Shown here: positions 33,949 to 45,263 of the stretch, one piece after another
How positions within the stretch are numbered: position 1 is the first letter of the stretch
Layout: every line of letters begins with the position of its first letter
Assembly (NCBI GenBank): GCA_007258455.2
Contig: VDFB02373365.1
Coordinates: 218,932,162-218,996,161 of the forward strand
Direction of reading: 5' to 3'
Source of the DNA: Sequoia sempervirens
Taxonomy: Eukaryota; Streptophyta; Pinopsida; Cupressales; Cupressaceae
DNA length: 64,000 nt
Translations under genes and position numbers: made by a program
The notes under the pieces: generated by a model
What the model was told of the DNA's origin: nothing
Databases searched by the model: none
What the model saw: the letters and a program-made list of their open reading frames with translations, nothing else

Positions 33949-34581
33949 TTGGTGCTACTACTTCTTTGGTTTCGCATTGGAGTGAGTTATGTATTTAGTA
34001 TTTGTTCCTATGTACTAGGAAAATGGAGCGACCAATTACCCATGCATTTTGGTGAGATGGAGAACTTACCATATGGACACTCTTGCATTCCTATTTCTCG
34101 AAGTGACCTTCCATTTCTCACTTGATCCTAGTTTTTCAGACTATTGGTACTTGTGCCATCTTTGTCTTTGAGTTCTTGATGTTTTCCTTGGTTTTCCATT
34201 GGATTATAGTAGTGTCATTGGGGGCACTCATACAGATTCTTCTCTTCTTGATCTTGATCATTATATGTTTCAGTGGAGGTTCTTCTTTCAGCATTTCAGT
34301 AGTGATTCCCCAAAAGAGTTTGCAACTTCTTCATGCTTCTAGATGTTCATTTGTTCCTATATTTTGGGACAACATTATCTTGTTTGGAGGCTTGTTCAGT
34401 CGTTAACCTGGCTTTCATCTCTTTTTGGAGTGGAGTTTTTCCCATTAGGTTTTCTCTATTTCTCCACATTATACAGATCTTCTGGTTGTACATGGGTACC
34501 TTACATGTCCTTGTTTTCCAAGACTCGTTATGCATTCTTTTTAATGTTTATAGCTACTCCCTAAGTTCATCTTAAGGGGGG

Positions 34582-34978
34582 TGTTAGAGTAATCATACAT
34601 TAGATAGTAATTAATTAATTTTTAATTGATTAAATTAGTCTAATTTATTCTCATACACTTAAGATAAACTTAGGAGTGTTTTATGCTTTATTAATTGAGT
34701 TAATAATAGATCATTATGTCTCATCTCATGTAATGTTGACACTTGTCATGATCTGATACCTTTCTCATTTAGGTCTTTTCTCTTAAGAATTCAACCCTCA
34801 TTGTAATTATTCTTGCATATTATCTAGAAATTTCATATCTTCTTAAAATTCTCTTTTGTAGATTTTTCTTGTTGAAGAATATTGCATATTTTGTTTGAAA
34901 TCTCCTGCATAGAAGGTGTTTTTATTTGTTGTTCAATCCTGCGGCTCATGGTTTTGTGCTTATTTCAAAATTCTAACA
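34582..34978 (+). repeat. Element T 3' LTR
   Basis: Starts TGTTAGAGTAATCATACATTAG and ends ATTCTAACA. It keeps CGGCTCATGGTTTTGTG near the end, as does the left copy with small changes. Confidence 0.85.
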
Positions 34979-34987
34979 CAAAGTTCA

Positions 34988-34996
34988 GGTTCACCA
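34988..34996 (-). promoter_or_regulatory. Element P primer-binding site
   Basis: GGTTCACCA on the plus strand gives TGGTGAACC on the element strand, three bases after the LTR end. It equals the PBS of element Q. Confidence 0.65.
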
Positions 34997-34999
34997 AAA

Positions 35000-36509
35000 T
35001 GATTAAATGAAAATAGGGTTCCACCTTTTAGGAGATGGGACTTAGGACATTTTACATTTTAATCATTGGGAAACCTAGATGCCTCAACAAAATGAATTGA
35101 TTGAGAGAAGGACTAGGGGTTTCAGTGTGTGATTGGACATGGGTTCACCATTATAATGAAACATTAAAAGAGAAATGAAAACACTAATGCAGGGTATGTG
35201 CAAAATCACCATGGAAAAAACAGGCCCTTAAGTGGCAAAAAATTGAAAAAAATTAGAGTTAGGCAACTTGATGTAAAAAATTGAATAGGTTATCTATATT
35301 ATTTCAAAAATATGTAAGAATGGAATCTATAGAAAATTGAATGTAGTTTCTAAACTACTAGGTTTATTTAAAAATAAAGATAAAAATTATTTGAAAATTT
35401 GAAAAAAATAAGGTCCAATTTTGCAAATGAAAGAAAAAATGTTTAACCCTAACCACAATAAATGATAATAATTATAATATTTTAGATAAATAATTTTATC
35501 TTTATTTATGATTTTTTTTTGTTTTTTTTCGAAATAAAATAATAATATGTTTTTTTATTTGCTCCTTAAAAAATTAAACCGAAAAGTCGACCACCTTAAC
35601 TTGACCAAAACTTTGGAAAAAAAAAATATTTTTTTTAATGCGCAGAAAATGATGCTTTGTTCCAAATTAGACACCTTCCATCAAGTTCAAGCCCATTCCG
35701 TTCTATCAGAAGGGAATCAAAATAAAGTATAATTATATAAACCGAATACAATCCTTAAAACCCTTTTGAATTTTTCACCAAAAAAAAGTCGTCAACCACA
35801 TACCCTACACATACCCATCATATCGCCACTTTTTGGCCCATCATGATCTTGCATATACCCTGCACAAAATGCTAGAAACTTGAAGACATGAAATCAAATT
35901 GATAAATAGAATATAAGAGAAAAGTACCTAGAAGAATGCTGGAGTCAAAGCTAGGTTTGAAAACCCTAAAAATTGTTTTTTTTAAGGTGCATTGGAACTC
36001 ATATGCCAAGGTGGGTGATTTAGTCTAGCTACAAGAATCTGGAATCTTCTGGTGACTATTCAAGATCTAAATTTTTTTGGAAAAATGGTTGTACTAGGAC
36101 TCATATTCCCAAACAATTGCAAAGTGTCCCAAAAAAGTGAAAGTGTTCTAGGAGCAAAATTTTGAACTAAAACATTGTGATCCTTTGAAGATGGATTAAA
36201 TAAGCACTTTCCCACTGTTTTCATGTAAATACGTTGGATATCTTGCCCTAGATCTGAGTTTCCATGAGCCTTGACAAATTCTTATGAAAACTTTGACAAC
36301 TTTTGCAACTTTATCTTCAAAGGAACTTTAAGCTCTAATTCACCTAGATTTGCAAACACACATTGAGAGAGAAAAATGTTGTGTTAGGGAATAGGGGTTT
36401 CCCTTGTTCAAACCCCGTTTTGGTAACTAAACCTTGAAATAAAATAGAAAAGTATGAAGGAATGATGAATGAACAAATATAATGTTGCAACTCACCAAAT
36501 CCTTGAAAT
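35000..36509 (-). repeat. Element P 5' LTR, with a TIR insertion and broken outer end
   Basis: Starts TGATTAAATGAAAATAGGG and follows the left LTR of P block by block to CTCACCAAATCCTTGAAAT at 36509. The TIR element 35192-35860 splits it. The last ~830 bases of the LTR are missing because a new LTR begins at 36510. Confidence 0.75.
35192..35860. mobile_element. TIR element copy 2, TGCA target duplication
   Basis: The left end GGGTATGTGCAAAATCACC pairs with the inverse of the right end, GGGTATATGCAAGATCATG. TGCA stands at 35188-35191 and 35861-35864. The matching LTR sequence without the insertion (ACTAATGCACAAAA at 12697 and 12828) has TGCA once. So the insertion and its 4-base duplication are shown by an empty site. 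No coding capacity; inside are runs such as CACCTTAACTTG(G/A)(T/C)CAAAACTT shared with copy 1. Confidence 0.8.
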
Positions 36510-36800
36510 TGTAGTGTTAGAAAAGGTATCCCTTTTTCACACTTAATTATGGAATAATTATTATTGAATTAACCTAATTTTGTGTAGGTCTAATGTTGTA
36601 ATGTGTTGTACAAATTCACATTGATCTTGGGACCCTTTTAATAAAATGTAATTAAATTTTACCTTATTTAAGGTGTTGTAAAGTGTCGTAACACACTTTC
36701 ACATTTATCTAGGGTCTCCTTAATTAATTGTGGTTAATTGAGCTTAATTGCCCCCTTTAATTAATATTTAATCCTTATCCAATCAGAGAAAACTTTAGTG
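36510..36800 (+). repeat. Start of another LTR of the P/Q/R type
   Basis: TGTAGTGTTAGAAAAGGTATCCC begins here, preceded by GAAAT. The start TGTAGTG and the following AAGGTATCCCTTTTTCxCACTTAATT resemble, in reverse, the outer end of the P 3' LTR (14285-14325). GGTGTTGTAAAGTGT and CTTGGGACCCTT resemble element R LTR text. The right end and the rest of this element were not found in the window. Confidence 0.5.
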
Positions 36801-37602
36801 GCAAATTTTTGTTGATTGGCGAATTCTAGAAATCAGCCAAGCTAAAATTGGTAAATAATTGCACCCAATAGGGTGTCCATATAGCCCAGATTTTATGAAT
36901 TATCAGTCCAATGCATGTCCATTTGCCAATGATTTATTTTATGAGGCATATTTAAGCAACAAAATTTCCATAACAAACTATGCATTTCAAATGGATCGGC
37001 TAATATTTTTTCCTAGAATCTCGGAAGCATGTAATAAAACACCTACATATATTTGCCAATACTATTAAAACAACATTGTATCAAGACCCATTTTTCCAAT
37101 TAAAATTTACAAATAGTTGGTTGTGAAGACCCATTTCACTAATTAAAATTTATAAATAGTTGCTTATGAGGACCTATTTTGCCAATAACATTAAAAAATA
37201 ATTGCATTTGAGGACACATTTCGCCTTGAGAATTACAACATATCATTGTATAAGCATGCATGATTCACCAAATTTTTAATATACCATTTAAAAGTCCCAC
37301 AAAATTTTCCAATATGGATTGAGATAAATACAATCAAAACTATCATTTATTCTTACACATTTTGTTTAGTTCTGAGGTTCTACTTCTTGATTTAGAAGTC
37401 AACAAAAGTAAAAAATGTAGACTTAAAGGTGAGTGATCATTTCTTCATAGTGTTATTAGTTATAATAATAAGATTTCTTTATCTCTTTTCCATTCTTGCT
37501 TCAATCTTAAAGATGATATTAAGTAGGTAATGGGATCTATATTATCTATCCTTCTTAAACAAAAAGATATTTTTCCATCTTTTATTCGAAGTGAGAGATA
37601 CA
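36801..37602. other. Non-coding, with a 43-bp tandem array
   Basis: No gene. It holds the array at 37083-37250 and AT-rich sequence leading to the transposase relic. It may be the 5' non-coding part of the hAT element; the TIR is not identified. Confidence 0.35.
37083..37250 (+). repeat. 43-bp tandem array, about four units
   Basis: Units start at 37083, 37126, 37169 and 37211 with A(A/G)GACxCATTTxxCC. Units 1 and 2 share AATTAAAATTTAxAAATAGTTG, given here as a pattern; units 3 and 4 are more diverged. Confidence 0.75.
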
Positions 37603-40110
37603 TATGTCGAGCAGCAAGGGTAAGGCTCCTTAGGGTAGTGAAGAGACTGGGAGGCCATCAAAATTCCCAAACATAGAGGTACCATACAATCTTAATTTGG
37701 AATTAGAAAAGCTTCTGATCCATCAGATCAAGATGGAGCTACATCATCAACTCTTCCACCAAATATTAATGAAGAAGGCATTCACAATACCTCACTACCA
37801 CCAAAAGGTCAAGTTGAGATTGTCATTGAGTTAAATCAAAATGTATCAAATGAGGATGGAAATACCACAAAAGATGTTAAAAGGGATACCCTAGTTAGCC
37901 AAAATGAGATAATTTACTTGGATGAGGATGATGTTAGTAGCAAGAAAATAAAAAGAAAACAAAAAATGGGGTGCAAATGGGAGATGAAAATAAATTTTCA
38001 ACTTGGTTGGTTGTCAAAGTACCCATTCATTGTACGAGTGGGGAAAGCAAATGATATTGAAAGTCAAACATTGGCCAAATGTATAATTTGTAGTTGGAAA
38101 TGTGGAAGAGACAGTACATTGCATCTAAAGCTTGACACTATAGAAAAGCATATTGATAAAGTTTATGAAAAACAAATCATAGACAAAAAGGAAAAATCAG
38201 TCGTATGATGGAAATCAAAGGAAGAATGTCTTCATGTTAGGTATGCCATGGATTATGAAGAGCATGACCAAAGAATTTTGAAGCTTTTTGCATGTAAAGT
38301 TACACTTGAGGCTCAATTTGGAAAAGCAATGGAAGCAACAAATCTATCAAAAACTATCCAGACGAGTGTTGTTTTTCATATTTTTCCCAAAGGGAATCCT
38401 ATGATAGACTACTCACAATATGCTAGTTTATTATCTTATTTGGGTGTTCCTCACTATCTATTCTCACATTGGTCAATAAATGCTAGATGGGAATGGGAAA
38501 ACTATCTTGCTGCAGTGGAAAAGGAAGATTTAAAGGAGAAAGTAAAAGAGTCAAATTTCATTGCATTATCTTTAGATGAATTTACTGCAGCAGACAATAC
38601 TTCTTGGGTCTATATGTATTTTTGTACTATAGAACAACATGTTTTCCAAGCTCATCTTCTTTTTGTTCATAAAATGAAGGACAATTCAACATTGCAAAAT
38701 CTATTTGAACTAGTCAAGAAATCTTTGAATGAAATTGTAGGTATGAATGAGTTGACAATTGCCAAAAAGTTGGCCAGTGTAGGAGATGATGGAGCTATAG
38801 TGATGCAAGGTCAAAGGAGCGATGTTTGCAAAAAGTTACAAACCACTTGTGCACCATACATGCTTGGAATTCACTGCATGGCCCACATAATGAATTTAGC
38901 ATTCAAAATTGTAAGCAAGTTTCCTACAATATCAAAATTTGAAAATCTAGTCTACGAGATCCACACATACTTCTACTGAAGTCCCAAACATTTCACATAA
39001 TTTCAAAATTTTGCTGAGGGAATAACACCAGGAAACAAGCTTCTCAAGGATGTCGATACCATATGGATATCCCTACATGTACTAGCACAATGAGTTCTTT
39101 TAGAATAACAATCTTTGATTGGAGTGATGTAAAAGCATCACAACACAATAGACAAAGCTCCTAACCTCTTACATAGGTTAAGCGATATAGAGACACTCTT
39201 GACTTTAGCTAGTATTCTCTCCATGCTAGATGTGATGAAAAATCTTTTGAAGAAATCCCAAGATAGAACTATGTATATTAATGAATATGCAAATCTACAT
39301 AAACATACATGCTTGGTCCTCGATCATCTATATCTAGATCTAACACAAGAAGGCCCAAATTATTTCATGTGGGGGAAAATTACTGATTTGAATAATCTTG
39401 ATAATTATTTATAGTTTAATGCAAGCAAGAACTCATGTATCTATGTACGTGGATATGAGATACTATTGTACCATTGTAAGACAGCTAGGTGCTCTAGTAG
39501 AGAAGTAGCTATTAATTAGGAAGATTTTAATGACATTGTTAAATCTATTAGTGATAATTTGAAGGAAATTGCAAAATCTCTTTCCTCAAAGATTCATGAA
39601 ATACTTGAAGCCATGGGTATTATGTATCCTCAATTTTGGGTAAACTGAGATAACCTAAAATATTTTCATGATAAAGTTAAAATCTTGATTGAATAATTTT
39701 TGAAAAGTGTAACATATAATTAGTAAACAATAGAAGGAATTTTAAATGAAGCTAAGCTTAGACAACAATGTAGGATTTTTGCAACAACTATGAAGGACTG
39801 GTATAAATCCATGGGCATGGAGAAGGGATTTGAACCGGGATCAATAAAAAAGGTTTGTACAAACTTAGGTTAGAGTGAAATATTGTGTGATTTGATATCA
39901 AAATATTTCGAACTTGTTGATTTATGTCAAAAAATGATATTGAGGTAATGGATGATGAGAGAGTTTTTAGTACATTGGGTTTTTTGAAATCAAAGTTAAG
40001 AAACAAACTAGACAAGAATTTGGAAAATTGTTTGAGGATGAAAGGAACTTTGTATAATGTCAAAAAATTTCCTTTTGAAAGGGCACTCACAATCTAGAGG
40101 TCCACATGTA
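37603..40110 (+). pseudogene. hAT-type transposase relic (zinc finger 862-like)
   Basis: A start MSSSKGKAP at 37603 is followed by a TAG and a shift near 37710. From 37918 the frame reads WLSKYPFIVRVG, then a BED-like finger CIICSWKCGRDSTLHLKLDTIEKH (38075-38150, in two overlapping parts). After a TGA at 38206-38208 comes the catalytic region 38248-38979: IALSLDEFTAADNTSW with a candidate catalytic Asp, VGDDGAIVMQG, and GIHCMAHIMNLAFKIVSKFP with the CxxH motif. A broken stretch to ~39420 follows, then the C-terminal dimerisation segment ERVFSTLGFLKSKLRNKLDK (39955-40015). Known hAT enzymes cut and paste DNA; this copy has at least eight stops. TIRs were not found. Confidence 0.75.
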
Positions 40111-41199
40111 AAAGAAGAGGGATTGAGTTGTGCAACACTCTAATTCCAAACACTAGTATTGGTGGTACTAGTAGTGGCAATGGGACTGGGATAGATTACA
40201 TTGACACAAATCACACAATGAATGTTGAATTTGAGACATAGGCCAAAGAAAATGAAGAGAAAACTTAGAATCAAGACAACTCTTTTACTTTATCTCAAGA
40301 TGAACGTTAGTTTGAGGGCCCTAACACCATTTGGGAAATGAAAGAGAATTAACAACTTTTAGGTATTTATACTATGCTTCATGAATCAGTTTCCATTGTT
40401 CCAAACTATAATTGATATTTTTATATTGTATTCAATGAAATTGTGAATCATTGCACTTCATGATATTTTATTTTATATTGCACTTCATGAATCATATTCC
40501 AAAATATAGTTGATGATGTTTTATATTGTATTCCATGAAATTGTGATAGTTTATATTTTATATTGTATTCCATGGTATTGTATTTGATATGTGATTCTGC
40601 ATCATTTTTAAAGAACAAAACTTATCCCACTACTTATAAATTCCAATTGCATTTCCATTCACACAATCTTTGATAAATAACTTAAAGGAATATTAATCCA
40701 TTGCTTGAACAAAAGCTAACAATTTAACATCCATAACTTATAAGCTAACATAAGCTAATAGTTCAACATAAATAACTTATAAAGGCATCCACACAACTTA
40801 AACAATGAAAGCTTAAACTGCTAAATCACCTAAGTTATACTAAGAAATCCTTACACATCCATCACCATAAAATCTTTGTTCACATATAAACATTCCATAG
40901 CAATGAAACTAACCAAAAGTCTATCATTCCAATAATAGATAATCCATTGGAAAACTACTTAACAAAAGAAAAATAAATCCACACACCATAACTCAAAGAT
41001 TATGTATGCAGGAACTTCACCATTGTATTTCTATATTGAAATAATAGAAAAGCAATAAAAATAGTAGAGTTTTTTGTCTTGATAATAGTTTCTTGAAGAC
41101 AACCATTTTAGAAATTAAAATAAAAAGTATTTGAAGTATCAAGAGTGCCAAATTAAAGAAAATAACATAAAAACTAAAAACTAATTAGTGGTCCCAGGG
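40111..41199. other. Non-coding, AT-rich, with short repeats
   Basis: 40417-40580 has repeats of TTTTATATTGTATTCCATGAA and TATTGCACTTCATGAATCAT, four or five irregular units. 40904-41048 is one copy of a 145-bp direct repeat (other copy 44880-45022). Nothing else is recognised. Confidence 0.5.
40904..41048 (+). repeat. 145-bp direct repeat, copy 1
   Basis: AACTAACCAAAAxxCTATCATTCCAATAATAGATAATCCA, given as a broken pattern, through AATCCACACACCATAA and ATTATGTATGCA, to CTATATTGAAATAA. Copy 2 is at 44880-45022 in the same orientation. The pair brackets reading frame X. Confidence 0.8.
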
Positions 41200-44100
41200 C
41201 CAACACTGACTCTTTCGCTTCTAATTATTTCCACCTCTTGCTCCTCCAAAAACGCCTCTTGTGCCTTTACTCTTTGCATGTATTCCTAGTACTTGGTGAC
41301 AATTGCAGTGATGTTTTTGCTTCATGGAGTCATGGTGATTTACAACCTTGTCCTCCATTCTGAAAGTGCATAGTCCAACTCAACTAGTGTTGCATAGATG
41401 TTGTCACTTTCCCCATTAAAAGCACTCATATAGGTCTATAAGTTACTCAATTTTCTAAACAAGTTTCCAGTGGTTGTCTCTGGATCACCTAGTTCTTTAT
41501 GATACACCTCTTTAAATTTCCTTGATATGTCTGCAACATCCAATACCTTTTCATCGAAGTCATCCATGAGGTCCACTTCAAGAGCATTGAAGTTCTCCTT
41601 GATCTTCACCATTATGTCAAAGTATTTTTCTAACACTTTATTGATTTGCTTGATATAATCTTCATATAATGACAATTTCCAATCCAAGGAATCAAACCAA
41701 CTAGGATCAATTTATCTAGGGTCATCCACAAATTTTTATTTTATTAACAAAGTATGCTCCATGGAGAGTAATTTTGTAATTTCCCTTGAAAGAAAAAATG
41801 TGCGACCATGTTCTCTCCTAATCTACTAGAGCTCAGTTACTAGTTCCTTTCTTTTATCAAATACATTAACATAGAATTGCCTAAATTTACTAATGTATAA
41901 AAGGCCATCTTGATAAAGCACTTTTATCCATTTGCTAGCAACTTTAGCATAACCTAGATTTTTTTCACCTATTACATAGTGTTAGAATCAATACCTTGAA
42001 TATTTGAGCTTGAGGCTTCCTTAGTGGTCGGAGTCACAATTGATGAAATAAAATTTCTTAAAGAAAGAATATGAGATTACAACTCAAGGTTCTCCTTTTT
42101 CTGTTCTTTTTCTCTTTTGATCAATGCATTGGCATTGTAATCAACATGATAGACATCACCTTCTAAAGTAGATGGCCCCATATCAACATGATTAGCCTTG
42201 TAGCCAGCTTTCGTTATCTCATTTTCATTTAGGTCCTTTTGTGGATCAACAATCTCCAATAGTTGATGCCCAAAAGTGGAATCAATGATAATTTGTGACA
42301 TCCTCTTAGCCTTTTTGGGATTTTGGTGACCCTGTAGTAGCCTGGAAACTATATCTACTTCAATTGTCATTGCGGGAATATTCTTTCTTTTCTTCTTGAT
42401 TGCTTTGTTTAACCATGTTGGGGAAGATGCCACTAATCCAACGTCTCTACTTTCAACACTTACATTTTCTTTTTTTTAGTTGATTCAATGTTAAAAAATA
42501 GAAGTATCTTGTACTAGAGAAGGGGGAACTTCAAAGAATGTGGGAAAAGAATTATCATCAATTATTTGTTGAAAAATTCCCTCAGAGTCTGTAGGCACTG
42601 GCTTTTCTTGACTAGCCTTTTTCTTAGGTGCCAAGGGTACACTATCATGTTCACAAATTGATTTTAGCTTGGCCCTAGTGTCTTTTGGATTCTCGCCATC
42701 TCCTCTTGACTATGAGCTAGTGCCATATGGCCTAATTGACTGCTTTCCACCTGATATATTTATCCCAAAGGCCTATACAATCCCTTGCTCTTTTCTCTAT
42801 GAAACTCTTTGCTCATGGGGAAAATCCACACTTTGGTGCCATTTTTTGTTCAACCAGCCTGAATTTCTTCTCAAAATAGTGGCTGAAAGGACCATTAAGT
42901 CTGAAACTTCATCCTCTAACCAATTAATTTTGTATAAGTGCTTAGCAGTAGGGGTTCGATATTCAGGATCAATGATCACCGAGTCTTCTTATGCATCTTC
43001 TAGAATATTGAAATAAATACCAAAAGCTTATATTTTCCTTAGGGTCAATCTCATGAAATTTCTTTTATACACCTTTCCTTCATCTGTATAGTCTTCCCAA
43101 AAATCTTCAATATTAGGTCGATGTTCATAGCTTCCAACTCGATACAAAGTTTGCTTAACATAACCCTTGCTATCAAAATTAGTTCTCATGGGAAAACACT
43201 GAAAATTGAATTCATTCAGGGCTTTCTCCACACCCCTAGCAATATTATTACTTTTGTAAGAAAATGAAGGCATGGACAATGGAAAATCGTACCCCTTCTT
43301 TCCCATGTTTGAATATTTAACATTTATAATGGCCATCTGCTGAAAAACTTCAAGAAAAACCAAGAAATCACTTGGGTAATGGGGAAATTTAAATGGAGCC
43401 TTCTCAAAACCTCTAATTCTAAGATAAGTGAATCTTTTAAACTAAATTTAGAAACTTCCAAAATTCAATACGAGAGCAACAACTTCAAGTGAAACCTGAA
43501 ACTTAGGTTTTCCATCAATTATTCTCACAATTTCAATTAAAAATGCATCATTGACATGGCATAAATTCCAACCTCCTTAGTGAGTTGTGGAAAAATTCTA
43601 TACACATGTGTCTCTGGTGTCAGAGACCTTTGCAATTCCAACCTTTCCCAGATAGCCTCTTGACTGGATAGAATGTAAACTAGGTATGAGCACATGTGGA
43701 AGGCAACAATTTGTCAAAAATTTATCAGTTGCTCATTTAAATGATAACTAATAATATCAGCCAAGTAAATGAATTTATTTTCACTACAAATCAATAGAAT
43801 AAAATGTCATATCCAAAATTCAAAAGAGTATGAATATGCATTGCCAACCACACGATGTAGCAAGGTGATAGCATCTAAAATTTCATCCTTAAAATTAACC
43901 CTTTTAAGCTTTGAGGGTTCTTGAGACTTACCCTTTTTCTCGAACTTCAATCAATTCCTCGCAATGGAATTTTTGCACCATTCCTCGTTCATTCTAAAAA
44001 AATCGTCACCAATAGTTACAAACTTTTCCTCTATAGTTTCCCTATCTAGAATGCTTAATGCGCAAGAAATGACTTCAAAAGTAATTCTTGTAGAGATTGA

Positions 44101-44410
44101 CCCATCCAAAACTCTAATTTCCTGATTCTTTAGAATGTAGCCCCTTGCACACACAATCACCAAGTCGACACTTTGTACAAATTTAGGAAAACCTCCCATG
44201 TGCACCAAACTGCTCCACAAAACTTTATCTTCCAGTGTTGTTCTCTCCCTTTGCTCTAGGCACACTAAAAAATCCTCAAAATTGAGGTGCACAATTTTAG
44301 TGTCCCTCATGCCAAACCAGTGATTTTGAATTCCACTATGCATGAGTGCAAATTTATGGAGATATAATGTTTGCACTTGAGAAGTACTAGCATTGGAAAA
44401 GAATGAGAAT
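41200..44410 (-). pseudogene. Reading frame X: decayed protein of unknown function
   Basis: I do not recognise the family. Reading right to left: 44376-43951 is open for 141 codons with HWFGMRDTKIVHLNFEDF and LDGSISTRITFEVISCALS. Then, through stops, a hydrophobic block FIYLADIISYHLNEQLIN and AFHMCSYLVYIL (~43660-43800). 43363-43028 has SFSYKSNNIARGVEKALNEF and PNIEDFWEDYTDEGKVYKR. 42979-42797 has LYKINWLEDEVSDLMVL. 42433-42077 starts SSPTWLNKAIKKKRKNIPAM, a basic segment. 41687-41436 ends with DWKLSLYEDYIKQINKVLEK and ELGDPETTTGNLFRKL, coiled-coil like. It resembles frame Y in the hydrophobic block. It may be an extra protein of a large LTR element. Confidence 0.5.
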
Positions 44411-44691
44411 GCAAGCTAAATGGAAGTAAAATTTTTCCACCCACTTATTCCATTATTTTGATATTGATAGGATGTGCATTAAATGTGGCATTCAATTTCA
44501 TTCCTCAAAAAGATAGCCTTTAAACTTGCATTCTTTTTGAAATTCCTGAAAAGAAAAATCAAGGTTAGTTCGTACATAGAATTCAATGAGATGGCGGTGC
44601 CTTTAAAAGCCATGATAAGTCCATAATGTCATGTGGTCACAAAAACTTGGAACCTTAGAACTAAAGTCAGAAGTTTCAAAGTTTTGGGAAC

Positions 44692-45190
44692 CTCTGACTC
44701 ACTAACTATAGGGATGACCAACAAAGACTTGCAACTCAACAAAGTGAACCAAGTCAGGGAATTGGGAAGTTATGAAAATTTAGAACACCATGAAAAGGTT
44801 ATAAAACTTGGAGGACTAGCGACTAAGGTTAGGAAAAGCACCAAAACTACTACTTTGAGTGATAGTAACCACAACAATGGAACTAACCAAAAACCTATCA
44901 TTCCAATAATAGATAATCCACTAGAAAAATACTCAGCAAAAGTAGAATAAATCCACACACCATAAGTCAAAGATTATGTATGCATGAAATTCACCATTTT
45001 CTTTCTATATTGAAATAACTCTCATCATCCATCGACTACAAAGATGACCAACAAAAACTTGCAACTTAGCAAAGTGAAGCAAGTCGAGGAATCAGGAAGT
45101 TATGAAAACTTAGAACTCCACGACAAGGTTATAAAACTCAGAGGACTAGCTACTAAGGCTAGGAAAAGAAAAAAAACCATGACTTTGAGC
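44692..45190 (+). repeat. Tandem pair of ~180-bp repeats
   Basis: Units 44712-44862 and 45032-45190 both read ATGACCAACAAAxACTTGCAACT, AAGTGAAxCAAGTC, GGAAGTTATGAAAA and GGTTATAAAACTxxGAGGACTAGC. The 145-bp direct repeat copy 2 lies between them. Confidence 0.75.
44880..45022 (+). repeat. 145-bp direct repeat, copy 2
   Basis: Matches 40904-41048, as described there. Confidence 0.8.
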
Positions 45191-45263
45191 ATTCACCAAG
45201 AGAAATAAATAGCAAGGCATTCAAAATGAATGAGGTAAAAGACCAAAAAGACCAAAGGAGGGG

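Larger units (their letters stand above)
33568..34978 (+). mobile_element. Element T: 1.4-kb non-autonomous LTR element (TRIM-like)
   Basis: Two LTRs (33568-33948 and 34582-34978) flank 633 bases with no coding capacity. CAAAG occurs on both sides (33563-33567 and 34979-34983) as an exact target duplication. A G-rich PPT (AAGGGGGG at 34574-34581) precedes the right LTR and a weak PBS (TGGTGCTAC, 33950 on) follows the left. It is inserted in the 5' leader of element P, next to the PBS of P. Its small size and lack of genes fit the TRIM class; it must have moved with proteins from elsewhere. Confidence 0.85.
12511..36509 (-). mobile_element. Element P: minus-strand gypsy-derived LTR element, heavily interrupted
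   Basis: The 3' LTR is at 12511-14325 and the 5' LTR at 35000-36509 (broken at its outer end). The internal part is 14326-15903 joined to 32161-34994. The join is supported by a reading frame that continues across it when element Q is removed, and by the TGATG duplication on both sides of Q. The PBS (34988-34996) and PPT (14326-14345) are in the right places. P sits in the integrase gene of Copia-2. It keeps a gag-type zinc finger, a G-patch-like segment and a PR-RT linker motif, but I see no RT. Confidence 0.75.

Noticed and set aside
34122..34575. Three overlapping plus-strand frames of 73-94 codons
   Set aside because: They lie inside the non-coding part of element T, overlap each other in different frames and have no known motif; hydrophobic composition comes from T-rich sequence.
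37083..37250. Possible CRISPR-like array
   Set aside because: Units are directly adjacent without spacers, are diverged, and the genome is a plant.
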